DNA of 64,000 nucleotides from Xanthobacter autotrophicus (lineage in GTDB: Bacteria; Pseudomonadota; Alphaproteobacteria; Rhizobiales; Xanthobacteraceae), in the NCBI RefSeq assembly GCF_043194295.1, contig NZ_JBAFVK010000017.1. One strand, given 5' to 3'. A program made the position numbers and the translations under genes. This document shows, one piece after another, positions 49,940 to 57,519 of the stretch (the stretch's first letter is position 1; each line of letters begins with the position of its first letter). The notes under the pieces are model-generated. The model saw only the letters and a list, made by a program, of their open reading frames with translations. It made no database searches and was not told where the DNA came from.

Positions 49940-51076
49940 CTACTGCACCAACTTCCAGCCGCCGTTGTTGATCTCGAGGATGCGGAAGGCGGAGAGATCG
50001 AGGCCGAGATGGTCGGTCTTCGAGTAATTGTACGTGCCGGTGGTGCCCACAAGGCCGGTGGTGGCCTCGATGGCGTCGCGGATCGCCGCCGGCTTGGCGG
50101 ATGGCGCCTTGGCGATGGCACCGGTGAGGATGCGCATGGCGTCGTGGGCATAGCCGCCGAAGGTGGAGACCGGCGCGCCGCCGGCCGCCTTCTCGAAGCT
50201 CGCCTTGTAGGCCAGCACCACCGCTTTCTGCGGATCTTTCGGATCAAGCAGCTCGCCCACCAGCAGCGCGGTGCCGGGCAGGCGCACGCCCTCGGCATTC
50301 TTGGCGCCGGAAAGCTCGATGAAGGCGTTGGAGGCGACGCCGTGGGACTGGTAGAGCGGCAAGGTGATGCCGAGCTGCGCGTAATTGCGGGTGATGGTGG
50401 CCGGCCCCTGGCCGAAGCCCGAGTTGAGGATGGCCTGGATGCCCGGCTTGTTGCGGATGTTGGTGAGCTGCGGGGTCATGTCCGCATCCTTCGGCCCGTA
50501 GGTCTCGTCGGCGACGATCTCGATGCCGGAGGACTTGGCGACCGTGAGGCACTGGGCGCGCATGGAGGCGCCGAAGCCGTCGGTGCCGGAGATGAGGCCG
50601 ATCTTGACGAGGCCGCGGCTCTTCATGTCCTCGAAGATCTTCAGGCACGCCATGCGGTCGGTGTGCGGGGTCTTGAAGACATAGGGCTTGACCGGATCGA
50701 TGATCTCGATTGCGCCGGCGAGCGAGATGAAGGGCACCTTGCTCTCCTCGGCCACTGCGAGGATGGCGAGCGAGGTGCCGGTGGTGGTGCCGCCGACCAT
50801 GGCGACGACGCTGTCGTCCTCCACGAGGCGGGTGGCGAAGGTCTTGGCCTTCGAGGGGTCGCCGCTGTCGTCATAGAGGACGAGCTTCAGCTTCTCGCCC
50901 TTGATGCCGCCCCTGGTGTTCAGCTCTTCCACCATCATGCGGATGGTCCTGGCCTCGGGATCGCCGAGCGAGGAAGCCGGGCCGGTCTCCGAGACGATAG
51001 CGCCGATCTTGATGTCGGCGCTGGCGGCGGTGGCCATCAGGGCCAGCGCGACCACGCCCGTCACAATCCTCTTCAT
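49940..51076 (-). CDS. ABC transporter periplasmic substrate-binding protein (LivJ/HAAT type)
   Basis: This 378-aa receptor has a signal peptide (KRIVTGVVALALMATAASA) and the type I periplasmic-binding fold: DIKIGAIVSETGPASSLGDP, ELNTRGGIKGEKLKLVLYDD, AMVGGTTTGTSLAILAVAEE and FGGYAHDAMRILTGAI. The ATG at 51076 has GGGGAGG upstream. Members next to aromatic catabolic genes usually bind benzoate-like or aryl-alkanoic acids. Two operator-like dyads lie between it and the divergent dioxygenase operon, so uptake and catabolism are probably co-induced. The ligand itself is unknown. Confidence 0.92.
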   Translation of the reverse strand: MKRIVTGVVALALMATAASADIKIGAIVSETGPASSLGDPEARTIRMMVEELNTRGGIKGEKLKLVLYDDSGDPSKAKTFATRLVEDDSVVAMVGGTTTGTSLAILAVAEESKVPFISLAGAIEIIDPVKPYVFKTPHTDRMACLKIFEDMKSRGLVKIGLISGTDGFGASMRAQCLTVAKSSGIEIVADETYGPKDADMTPQLTNIRNKPGIQAILNSGFGQGPATITRNYAQLGITLPLYQSHGVASNAFIELSGAKNAEGVRLPGTALLVGELLDPKDPQKAVVLAYKASFEKAAGGAPVSTFGGYAHDAMRILTGAIAKAPSAKPAAIRDAIEATTGLVGTTGTYNYSKTDHLGLDLSAFRILEINNGGWKLVQ

Positions 51077-51122
51077 GTGTCCTCCCCAGGCTTGATGGTG
51101 ACGCCGCCGGGCCGCCATCACG

Positions 51123-51138
51123 TCTCCAGCGCTGGAGA
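51123..51138. promoter_or_regulatory. 16-bp perfect palindrome upstream of livJ
   Basis: TCTCCAGCGCTGGAGA is fully self-complementary and lies 47-62 bases before the livJ ATG, between it and the first TetR-type dyad. It could be a leader hairpin or a second operator. Its sequence is unrelated to the AGACCGAACG dyads. Confidence 0.5.
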
Positions 51139-51186
51139 GCCTGCGGATGGAAAGCGGGGGGCATCACGCTTTCGATCTATTATCGT

Positions 51187-51202
51187 TAGATCGTTCGGTC
51201 TT
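51187..51202. promoter_or_regulatory. TetR-type operator candidate, site 1 (livJ side)
   Basis: TAGATCGTTCGGTCTT contains an imperfect dyad whose reverse complement includes AGACCGAACGATCT. It lies about 110 bases upstream of the livJ ATG and shares its core with four other sites in the cluster. Confidence 0.6.
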
Positions 51203-51395
51203 TTTAATTCAGATCAAATCCCATTTCCACCAGAATCTGCGTTGCCCGTACGCAACGTCATTGGAGCGGACGTGCAAGGTTGATCAACGCAATAATCCAT
51301 TGCGACCTGAGGGCCTGCCGAACATGGTCGGCGAGAAAATTTGCGTCCACGCGGCGTGGACGGCGCTTGACAGGTTCCAAGGACGAAGGAATATT

Positions 51396-51415
51396 TAGAC
51401 CAATCGTTCGATTAA
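51396..51415. promoter_or_regulatory. TetR-type operator candidate, site 2 (dioxygenase promoter)
   Basis: TAGACCAATCGTTCGATTAA lies 40-59 bases before the dioxygenase alpha ATG. It is identical at 16 of 20 positions to the reverse complement of the site in front of the aryl-CoA ligase gene (58913-58932), which strongly suggests the same binder. Confidence 0.68.
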
Positions 51416-51454
51416 TTTTCCAACAATCCAACACAACCTCAGGGGTGGACCGCC

Positions 51455-52741
51455 ATGCCGCAAGCCGCCGTGTCCGAAGCCGCAGCCTCCGCCGGGGCGC
51501 GCGACTACCGCGCGCTCATCGAGCCCGCGCGCATCAACAGCCGGCTCTATTACGATCCGGCCATCTTCCAGGAAGAGCTGGAGAAGATCTGGTACAAGAC
51601 CTGGGTATACGTGGGTCACACCAGCGAGATCCCCAACAAGAACGACTATGTCACCAAGTCGATCGGCCCCATGCCGGTGCTGATGGTGCGTGACAAGGAA
51701 GGTGAGGTCCGCCTCCTGCTCAACAAGTGCCCCCATCGCGGCAACCAGCTGTGCGCCTACCAGAAGGGCAACCGCACCAGCTTCACCTGCCCGTACCACT
51801 CCTGGACCTTCTCCAACACCGGCGACCTCATGGGCTATGCCCTGCCGGACGGCTACGAGGGCCAGAGCAAGGCCGGCCTCAACCTCGGCAAGGTGCCGCG
51901 CATCGCCATCTATCGTGGCTTCGTGTTCGGCTCGATGGCGGCGGAGGGCATCTCCCTGGAGGAGCATCTCGGTGGCGCCAAGGCGGCGCTCGACCAGTTG
52001 CTCGACAACTCGCCCACCGGCGAGCTGGAGCTGACCGCGGGCTTTCTCCAGCACCGCACCAAGGCCAACTGGAAGTTCATGTTGGAGAACGAGACCGACG
52101 GCTATCACCCCGGCTTCGTCCACGGCTCGGTCTTCCAGGTGACAAGCTCGGGCATCGGCAGCCTCTACGGCTCGGACTCCACCGCCCTGACCCGCGACTA
52201 TGGCAACGGCCATACCGAGTTCGACCTGCGCCCCGAATGGCGCAAGAACGACAAGCCGCTGCAGTGGTTCGGCACCACGCCGGAGCGCCTGCCCGAGTAC
52301 GTGAAGGCCATGAACGCGGGCTATGGCGAGGAGCGCGCCCGCCAGATCATGATCGACGGCTCGCCGCACGTCATGATCTTCCCGAACCTGTTCATCGCCG
52401 AGATCCAGATCTTCGTGCTGCAGCCGGTGGCGGTGGACGAAACCGTCCAGCACGTCACCGCCGTGCAGTTCAAGGGCGCGCCCGACATCAACCGGCGCCT
52501 GCGCCAGCAGACCATGGGGTCGGTGGGCCCCGCCGGCCTGCTGCTCGCCGACGACACCGAGATGTACGAGCGCAACCATCGCGGCGCGCAGATCCTTGAT
52601 CCCGAATGGCTGGTGCTCTCGCGCGGCCTGCACCGTGAGCGGCTCGACGACAATGGTTTCCGCATCGCCCATTCCACCGACGAGACGCCGCAGCGCGGCA
52701 TCTGGCGCCACTACCTCAACCTGATGACCGAGGCCCGCTGA
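51455..52741 (+). CDS. Rieske ring-hydroxylating dioxygenase, alpha (oxygenase) subunit
   Basis: This 428-aa catalytic subunit has a Rieske centre with Cys92/His94 (CPHRG) and Cys112/His115 (CPYHSW). The mononuclear iron site has Asp215, His218 and His223 in NETDGYHPGFVH, with the carboxylate from DDTEMYERNHRG (Asp366/367) near the C-terminus. Electrons should come from the ferredoxin at 54958 and the reductase at 59849, making a three-component dioxygenase. Substrates of related enzymes are benzoate/anthranilate-type acids or, as in IpfA, aryl-acetyl-CoA thioesters. The CoA ligase in the cluster favours the latter. It is the first gene of the plus-strand operon and its stop overlaps the beta start (TGATG). 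Confidence 0.92.
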   Translation: MPQAAVSEAAASAGARDYRALIEPARINSRLYYDPAIFQEELEKIWYKTWVYVGHTSEIPNKNDYVTKSIGPMPVLMVRDKEGEVRLLLNKCPHRGNQLCAYQKGNRTSFTCPYHSWTFSNTGDLMGYALPDGYEGQSKAGLNLGKVPRIAIYRGFVFGSMAAEGISLEEHLGGAKAALDQLLDNSPTGELELTAGFLQHRTKANWKFMLENETDGYHPGFVHGSVFQVTSSGIGSLYGSDSTALTRDYGNGHTEFDLRPEWRKNDKPLQWFGTTPERLPEYVKAMNAGYGEERARQIMIDGSPHVMIFPNLFIAEIQIFVLQPVAVDETVQHVTAVQFKGAPDINRRLRQQTMGSVGPAGLLLADDTEMYERNHRGAQILDPEWLVLSRGLHRERLDDNGFRIAHSTDETPQRGIWRHYLNLMTEAR

Positions 52742-53274
52742 TGACCGCGCTCGCCCAATCCTTCGCGGACGTATCCGCTCCCGATCTTGCGGCAACCGAT
52801 GCCGTGGCGCTCCACCACCAGGTGGCGCAGTTCCTCTATCTGGAGGCCCGCCTCGCCGACACCCACGACTATGACGGGTGGGAGGCGCTGTGGACGGACG
52901 ACGCCATCTACTGGGTCCCCGCCAATGGCGACGACACCGACCCAGAGAAGGAGATGTCGGTACTTTACGATAACCGCTCGCGCATCGGCGTGCGCATCCG
53001 CCAGCTCAAGACCGGGCGCCGCCACACCCAGACCCCGCGTTCGGAGCTGGCCCGCGTCATCTCCAATATCGAGATCGCCGAAGTCCGCGGCAACGAGGTG
53101 GAGGTGCGTGCCAACGTCCTCATCTACGAGGACAATCTGCGCGGCGATACTTTGTGGGCGGCGCGCAACACCTATCGCCTGCGCATGGTGGACGGCGGCT
53201 TCCGGCTGGTGCGCAAGAAGATCGCGCTCGTGAACAACAACAAGCCCATCTTCACCCTCTCCTTCCTGGTCTGA
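52741..53274 (+). CDS. ring-hydroxylating dioxygenase, beta subunit
   Basis: This 177-aa protein has the SnoaL-like cone fold used as the structural subunit of alpha3-beta3 dioxygenases. Typical segments are QVAQFLYLEARLADTHDYDG, WEALWTDDAIYWVP, and the conserved RNTYRLRMVDGGFRLVRKKI then LTFSLV-type end (FTLSFLV). It carries no metal. The overlap with the alpha gene ensures equal synthesis. Length is normal for benzoate/biphenyl-type beta subunits. Confidence 0.92.
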   Translation: MTALAQSFADVSAPDLAATDAVALHHQVAQFLYLEARLADTHDYDGWEALWTDDAIYWVPANGDDTDPEKEMSVLYDNRSRIGVRIRQLKTGRRHTQTPRSELARVISNIEIAEVRGNEVEVRANVLIYEDNLRGDTLWAARNTYRLRMVDGGFRLVRKKIALVNNNKPIFTLSFLV

Positions 53275-53282
53275 GACCTTCC

Positions 53283-54182
53283 ATGACACACAGCACTTCC
53301 GAGGCCTCTGCCCAAGCGCCTGCGGCCTCTTCCCAAGCGCCTGCGGCCTCTTCCCAAGCGCCCGCGGCCAATAATGCGCCTGCACCCGAGAGCTGGATCG
53401 GCGAAGGGCCGGTCCTGCTCGACTATGCGGAGGGCGTCGCCACCCTCACGCTGAACCGTCCCGGCTCGGCCAACGGCATGAACATCGAACTCATGCAGGC
53501 GCTGTACCGTGCGATCATGGTGGTGCACCGCGCGCCGGACGTGCGGGTGCTGCACCTGCGCGGCGCCGGCGCCAATTTCTGCGCCGGCGGCGACGTGCGC
53601 GAGTTCGCCTCCAAGGGCGAGGCGCTCGGCGATTTCCTGCGCGAGGTGACGGCCTATCTGCAGGTCGCCATCGGCGCACTCATCCGCCTGAAAGCCGTCG
53701 TCGTCACCGAGGTCCACGGCTATGCCGCGGGCGGCGGCGGGCTCGGCCTCGTCTGCGCCTCCGACGTCGTGATCGCCGGCGCCGGCGCGAAGTTCCTCGC
53801 CGGCGCCACGCGCGTAGGCATGGCGCCGGACGCGGGCTCCTCGGTGATCCTGCCGCATCTCGTCGGCTTCCGCCGGGCGGCGGAGATCATGCTCTCCAAC
53901 CGCATTGTGGATGCGGCGGAGGCGCAGGCCATCGGCCTCATCACCAGATGCGTGCCCGACGACGCCCTTCAGGCCGAGGCGAAGAAGGCCGCGCGCCTCT
54001 ATGCCTCCGGCGCGCCGCTGGCGCTCGCGGCCACCAAGCGTCTCCTGTGGAACGCGCTGGACGTGGAGCGGGCGTTGCCGGAGGAGGCGCGCACCGTCTC
54101 CGAACTCTCCTTCACCGCCGATTCCCGCGAGGGCCTCGCCGCGGTGATCGGGAAGCGCAAGCCCGTCTTCACCGGCCGATGA
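53283..54182 (+). CDS. enoyl-CoA hydratase/isomerase family protein (PaaG-like active site)
   Basis: This 299-aa crotonase-fold protein has a variable Ala/Gln/Pro-rich N-terminus of about 35 residues encoded by a minisatellite. The oxyanion-hole motif FCAGGDV (about 100-105) and YAAGGGGLGLVCASDVVIAG are present. The first hydratase Glu (in GGGCELA) is replaced by Gly here, while Asp183 in the MAPDAG segment matches the single catalytic Asp of PaaG-type isomerases. It may therefore isomerise or rearrange a ring-derived or unsaturated acyl-CoA and not hydrate it. Its stop overlaps the SDR start (ATGA). The substrate is inferred from context only. Confidence 0.85.
   Translation: MTHSTSEASAQAPAASSQAPAASSQAPAANNAPAPESWIGEGPVLLDYAEGVATLTLNRPGSANGMNIELMQALYRAIMVVHRAPDVRVLHLRGAGANFCAGGDVREFASKGEALGDFLREVTAYLQVAIGALIRLKAVVVTEVHGYAAGGGGLGLVCASDVVIAGAGAKFLAGATRVGMAPDAGSSVILPHLVGFRRAAEIMLSNRIVDAAEAQAIGLITRCVPDDALQAEAKKAARLYASGAPLALAATKRLLWNALDVERALPEEARTVSELSFTADSREGLAAVIGKRKPVFTGR
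53316..53369 (+). repeat. 21-bp minisatellite in the enoyl-CoA isomerase gene
   Basis: A 21-base unit beginning GCGCCTGCGGCC and ending TTCCCAA is repeated at 53316-53336 and 53337-53357, with a partial third copy to 53369. Each copy encodes APAASSQ, so copy-number change keeps the frame and varies the linker length. Confidence 0.9.
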
Positions 54183-54916
54183 GCACGGCGTCTCCCGGGC
54201 GCCGCGCGCTCGTCACCGGAGGTGGCGCCGGCATCGGCGCCGCCATCGTCAAACGGTTGGGCGCGGACGGCCTCAACGTGGTCTTCTGCGACCGCGACGC
54301 CGAAACCGGCACGGCGCTCGCGGCCGCGAGCGGCGCCGCCTTCGTGCACATGGACGGCACGGATGCGGCGGCGGCCGAGGCGCTGTTTTCCGCCCACGGC
54401 CCGTTCGACGTGCTGGTGAACAATATCGGCGCTGACCAGCACGCCTTCTTCACGCAGACCACGGCGGAAGACTGGCGCTTCCTGCTGTCGGTGAACCTTG
54501 AGACCGCCTTTCTCTTCACCCGCCTCGCGCTGCCGGCCATGCAGGCGGCGCGCTACGGCCGGCTGGTGAACGTCGCCTCCGAGGCGGGGCGGCTCGGCTC
54601 GAAGGGTGGCGCCGTCTATGCCGCCGCGAAAGCGGGGCTGATCGGCTTTACCCGTTCCATCGCCCGCGAGAATGCCCGCTACGGCATCATCGCCAACGCC
54701 GTGGCGCCGGGTCCCATCCGCACCCCCATGGTGGAGCGCGCGGTGGCCGAGGTGGGCGAGACGATCCTCGCCGATATGGCCGCCCTCACCCTTCTGCGCC
54801 GCATCGGCGAGCCGGAGGAAGTGGCGGCGGCGGTGGCCTTCCTCGCCTCCGAGGGCGCCTCCTTCGTCACCGGCGAGGTGCTGGGCGTCTCCGGCGGCAT
54901 GGGCTGCGGCGCCTGA
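54179..54916 (+). CDS. short-chain dehydrogenase/reductase
   Basis: This 245-aa classical SDR has cofactor motif TGGGAGIG (13-20), NNIG at 81-84, and catalytic Ser134, Tyr147 and Lys151 (YAAAK), then the post-active-site PGPIRTPMV. An acidic residue pattern after beta-2 (FCDRDAE) suggests NAD and not NADP. It could oxidise a cis-dihydrodiol (aromatising it) or a 3-hydroxyacyl-CoA. The dioxygenase upstream and the absence of another diol dehydrogenase favour the former. The start overlaps the preceding gene by 4 bases. Confidence 0.88.
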   Translation: MSTASPGRRALVTGGGAGIGAAIVKRLGADGLNVVFCDRDAETGTALAAASGAAFVHMDGTDAAAAEALFSAHGPFDVLVNNIGADQHAFFTQTTAEDWRFLLSVNLETAFLFTRLALPAMQAARYGRLVNVASEAGRLGSKGGAVYAAAKAGLIGFTRSIARENARYGIIANAVAPGPIRTPMVERAVAEVGETILADMAALTLLRRIGEPEEVAAAVAFLASEGASFVTGEVLGVSGGMGCGA

Positions 54917-54957
54917 GCCTGCCCTCAAGCAAGAACCAATATCCACGGGGAGCCCCG

Positions 54958-55278
54958 ATGACCCGGATTACCTTCGTCACGCCCGCCGGCCAGCGCATCG
55001 AGATCGATGCGGAGAACGGGCTCAGCGTCATGGAATGCGCCCGCCGCGCCAACGTGCCGGGCATCGTCGCCGAATGCGGCGGCGCCTGTTCGTGCGCCAC
55101 CTGCCACGTGCATGTGGACCCCGAGTGGTGCGCCGCGGCGGGCGAGGCCGCCGGCATGGAGCGCGACATGCTGGAATTCGCCGAGGACGTGCGCGACAGC
55201 TCCCGCCTCTCCTGCCAGGTGAAGGTGGCGCCCGCGCTGGACGGCCTCGTCGTCCACCTGCCCGCCGGCCAGGGCTGA
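54958..55278 (+). CDS. [2Fe-2S] ferredoxin, adrenodoxin type
   Basis: This 106-aa electron carrier has cluster ligands Cys40, Cys46, Cys49 and Cys87 in the C-x5-C-x2-C...C pattern of vertebrate-type/putidaredoxin ferredoxins (CGGACSCATCHVHV, then RLSCQVKV). It most likely passes electrons from the NADH-dependent reductase at 59849-61069 to the Rieske dioxygenase. It is not a Rieske-type ferredoxin, which is the commoner partner of three-component dioxygenases. The ATG has GGGGAG upstream. It lies between the SDR and racemase genes. Confidence 0.92.
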   Translation: MTRITFVTPAGQRIEIDAENGLSVMECARRANVPGIVAECGGACSCATCHVHVDPEWCAAAGEAAGMERDMLEFAEDVRDSSRLSCQVKVAPALDGLVVHLPAGQG

Positions 55279-55283
55279 GGCCG

Positions 55284-56405
55284 ATGCCGGGACCGCTTTC
55301 GGGATTGCGCATCGTCGAGATGGTCGGCCTCGGGCCGGCCCCGTTCGCCGCCATGATGCTGGCAGATGCGGGCGCCGAGGTGATCCGCGTCCACCAGAGG
55401 GGCCAGCGGCCGGAAATCCCGCTCATGAACACGCGTTTCGACGTGTTGGCGCGGGGCCGCAGGTCCATCGCCCTCGACCTCAAGGCGGAGAGGGATCTTG
55501 AGGTGATGCGCGATCTCCTCGCCCGCGCGGACGGCCTCATCGAGGGCTTCCGGCCGGGGGTGATGGAGCGCCTCGGCCTCGGGCCGGAGCCCTGCCTCGC
55601 CGCCAATCCGCGCCTCGTCTACGGCCGCATGACCGGCTGGGGGCAGGAGGGGCCGCTGAAGGACGCCGCCGGGCACGACCTCAACTATCTCGGCGCCACC
55701 GGCGCGCTGGCCGCCATGGGCCCGGCGGATGCGCCGCCGCCCGTGCCGCTGAACCTCATCGCCGATTTCGGCGGCGGCGGCATGCTGATGGCGTTCGGCA
55801 TGGTGGCGGCGCTGCTGGGGGCGAAGACCACCGGCGAAGGCCAGGTGGTGGATGCCGCCATGACGGATGGCGCGGCGCTGCTCGCCGCCATGTTCTGGGG
55901 CTTCCGCGCCGGGGGGCTGTGGGGCGCTGCGCGGCAGGCGAACCTGCTGGACGGCGGAGCCTATTTCTACGGCACCTATGCGTGCGCTGATGGAAAATTC
56001 CTCGCTGTGGCGCCGGTGGAGGGCAAGTTCCACCGCATCCTCATCGACACCCTCGGGCTGGACCCCGCCGAATTCACCCACGCGGCCGAACCCGCCGCCT
56101 GGGGCCGGCTGCGCGCCCGGCTCGCCGCCCTCTTCCTGACCGAGCCGCGCGACCACTGGGCCCGGTTGTTCGCCGGCACCGACGCCTGCGTCTCCCCCAT
56201 CCTCGACTGGGACGAGGCCGCCGCCGATCCGCACGCGCGGACCCGTGGCGCCTTCGTGAGCGTGGACGGCGTGGTGCAGCCGGCGCCCGCGCCGCGCTTC
56301 TCCGCCACCCCCTCCGCCATCGCCTCCGGGCCAGCGGCACCGGGTGCGCACGGTCGCGAGATCCTCGCCGGCTGGGGCCTCGATCCGGCTCGGCTCGATC
56401 CCTGA
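55284..56405 (+). CDS. alpha-methylacyl-CoA racemase-like CaiB/BaiF family protein
   Basis: This 373-aa family III CoA-transferase-fold protein has the AMACR/MCR opening LSGLRIVEMVGLGPAPFAAM and MLADAGAEVIRV. The racemase catalytic set is complete: His131 in GHDLNYLGATG, Asp161 in LIADFGGGGM and Glu246 in VEGKF. CoA transferases of the family instead use an Asp nucleophile at a different position. It should therefore epimerise 2-methyl (2-aryl) acyl-CoA thioesters. Within a cluster that activates and dioxygenates an aryl acid, this suggests chiral 2-arylpropionyl-CoA-like intermediates. The gene starts 5 bases after the ferredoxin stop and ends the operon. Confidence 0.85.
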   Translation: MPGPLSGLRIVEMVGLGPAPFAAMMLADAGAEVIRVHQRGQRPEIPLMNTRFDVLARGRRSIALDLKAERDLEVMRDLLARADGLIEGFRPGVMERLGLGPEPCLAANPRLVYGRMTGWGQEGPLKDAAGHDLNYLGATGALAAMGPADAPPPVPLNLIADFGGGGMLMAFGMVAALLGAKTTGEGQVVDAAMTDGAALLAAMFWGFRAGGLWGAARQANLLDGGAYFYGTYACADGKFLAVAPVEGKFHRILIDTLGLDPAEFTHAAEPAAWGRLRARLAALFLTEPRDHWARLFAGTDACVSPILDWDEAAADPHARTRGAFVSVDGVVQPAPAPRFSATPSAIASGPAAPGAHGREILAGWGLDPARLDP

Positions 56406-56447
56406 GCCTCAAAAAATGGGCCCCCAAAAATAGGCCCCAAGAAAGAA

Positions 56448-56476
56448 CCGGCCTCCCGGCGATGGCGGGAGGCCGG
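56448..56476 (-). terminator. terminator for the hydrolase/ligase operon
   Basis: CCGGCCTCCCG and CGGGAGGCCGG form an 11-bp stem with a 7-base loop. Read on the minus strand it is followed by TTCTTTCTT. It also lies 42 bases after the convergent racemase gene and may serve both directions. Confidence 0.75.
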
Positions 56477-56539
56477 CGAGTGAACCCGGCACATGCGACG
56501 GCGAAAGGGGTCGAGCCGTCGGGAGGACGTGTCCGGGTG

Positions 56540-57451
56540 TCAGAGGGCGCGCAGGAAGGCGCCGATGCGGGCGAGGGAGAGGGCCGCCTCGGGCAGTTCC
56601 TCGAACACCTGGAAATGGTGGCACATGCCTTCGAACACCTCGACCTCCACCCGCCCGCCCTGCGCCGCCGCATTGCGGGCGAGGAGATGGCTATCGTCGA
56701 GGGTGATGTCGGCGCCGCCCGCATGGACCAGGATGGGTGGCAGGCCGGAGAGATCGCCCAGCACCGGCGAGGCCGTGGGGTCGGCGGGCGCATGGTCGCG
56801 GCCGAGATAGGTGCGGGCCATGGCCTTCAACTGCTCCGGGCGGGAGAAGATGTCCTGCTCCACCAGCGCGCTGTAACTCTCCCCGCTCATGGTCAGGTCG
56901 AGCCAGGGCGAGAGCAGCACCAGCGCCTTCGGCAGCGGCAGGCCGGCATCGCGCGCCCTGATCGCGGTGCCGAGGGCAAGCGCCCCACCGGCGGAATCCC
57001 CCACGAGCGCAAGCGGGATGTCGCCCGCCTCCACCAGCACCCGGTAGACGGCGAAGGCGTCGTCCGGCGCCGCGGGAAAGCGGTGCTCGGGGGCGAGCCG
57101 ATAGTCGAAGCCTAGCACCCGCATGCCGCTCGCCGCGGCAAGGCGCGCCATCAGCCCGGCATGGGAGCGCACGGAGCCGATCTGGAAGCCGCCGCCGTGG
57201 CAATAGAGCAGCGTGCGGCCCGCCTCTGCCTCCGCCGCATCGAAGGCGCAGGCGGGAAGGCCGGCGAGCGCGTGCGGCGAGCGCGTGACCTGCGGGGCGC
57301 CTTCGCCCGCCCCGAGGAAGTCCTCGAAGCTGGCGCGGATCTCGGCGAGGCTCATGCCCGCCGCCCAGGCGGAGGTCGCGGCCTTGATGCGTGCGCGCAC
57401 CCGCTCGAAAGCGACGGCGCTGTCGGCGGGGCTGGGAAGGGGTTGGGTCAT
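56540..57451 (-). CDS. alpha/beta hydrolase (hormone-sensitive lipase family)
   Basis: This 303-aa esterase-like enzyme has the HSL-family oxyanion motif HGGG (85-88), nucleophile Ser153 in GDSAGG, an acidic residue in GGADITLDDS and the catalytic His in MCHHFQVF. The fold and length are typical of group IV bacterial carboxylesterases. In the cluster it could release a free acid from an ester (including a prodrug or plant ester) before CoA activation, or hydrolyse a ring-cleavage product. Nothing in the sequence distinguishes these. It is probably cotranscribed with the aryl-CoA ligase upstream (68-base gap). Confidence 0.88.
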   Translation of the reverse strand: MTQPLPSPADSAVAFERVRARIKAATSAWAAGMSLAEIRASFEDFLGAGEGAPQVTRSPHALAGLPACAFDAAEAEAGRTLLYCHGGGFQIGSVRSHAGLMARLAAASGMRVLGFDYRLAPEHRFPAAPDDAFAVYRVLVEAGDIPLALVGDSAGGALALGTAIRARDAGLPLPKALVLLSPWLDLTMSGESYSALVEQDIFSRPEQLKAMARTYLGRDHAPADPTASPVLGDLSGLPPILVHAGGADITLDDSHLLARNAAAQGGRVEVEVFEGMCHHFQVFEELPEAALSLARIGAFLRAL

Positions 57452-57519
57452 GACGGCATCCGGCGCGCGGGGCCGGCGGACGCATCCGCCCGCCGCTCCC
57501 CGCCAGGAAAAGACAAGCC

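Noticed and set aside
46403..51076. Straightforward branched-chain amino acid transport role for the liv operon
   Set aside because: The families are right, but context and shared operators with the aryl-CoA cluster argue for an aromatic acid. The gene symbols are used only for subunit type.
55284..56405. CoA-transferase role for the CaiB/BaiF protein
   Set aside because: The racemase triad His/Asp/Glu is present in the right motifs, so a racemase is more likely.
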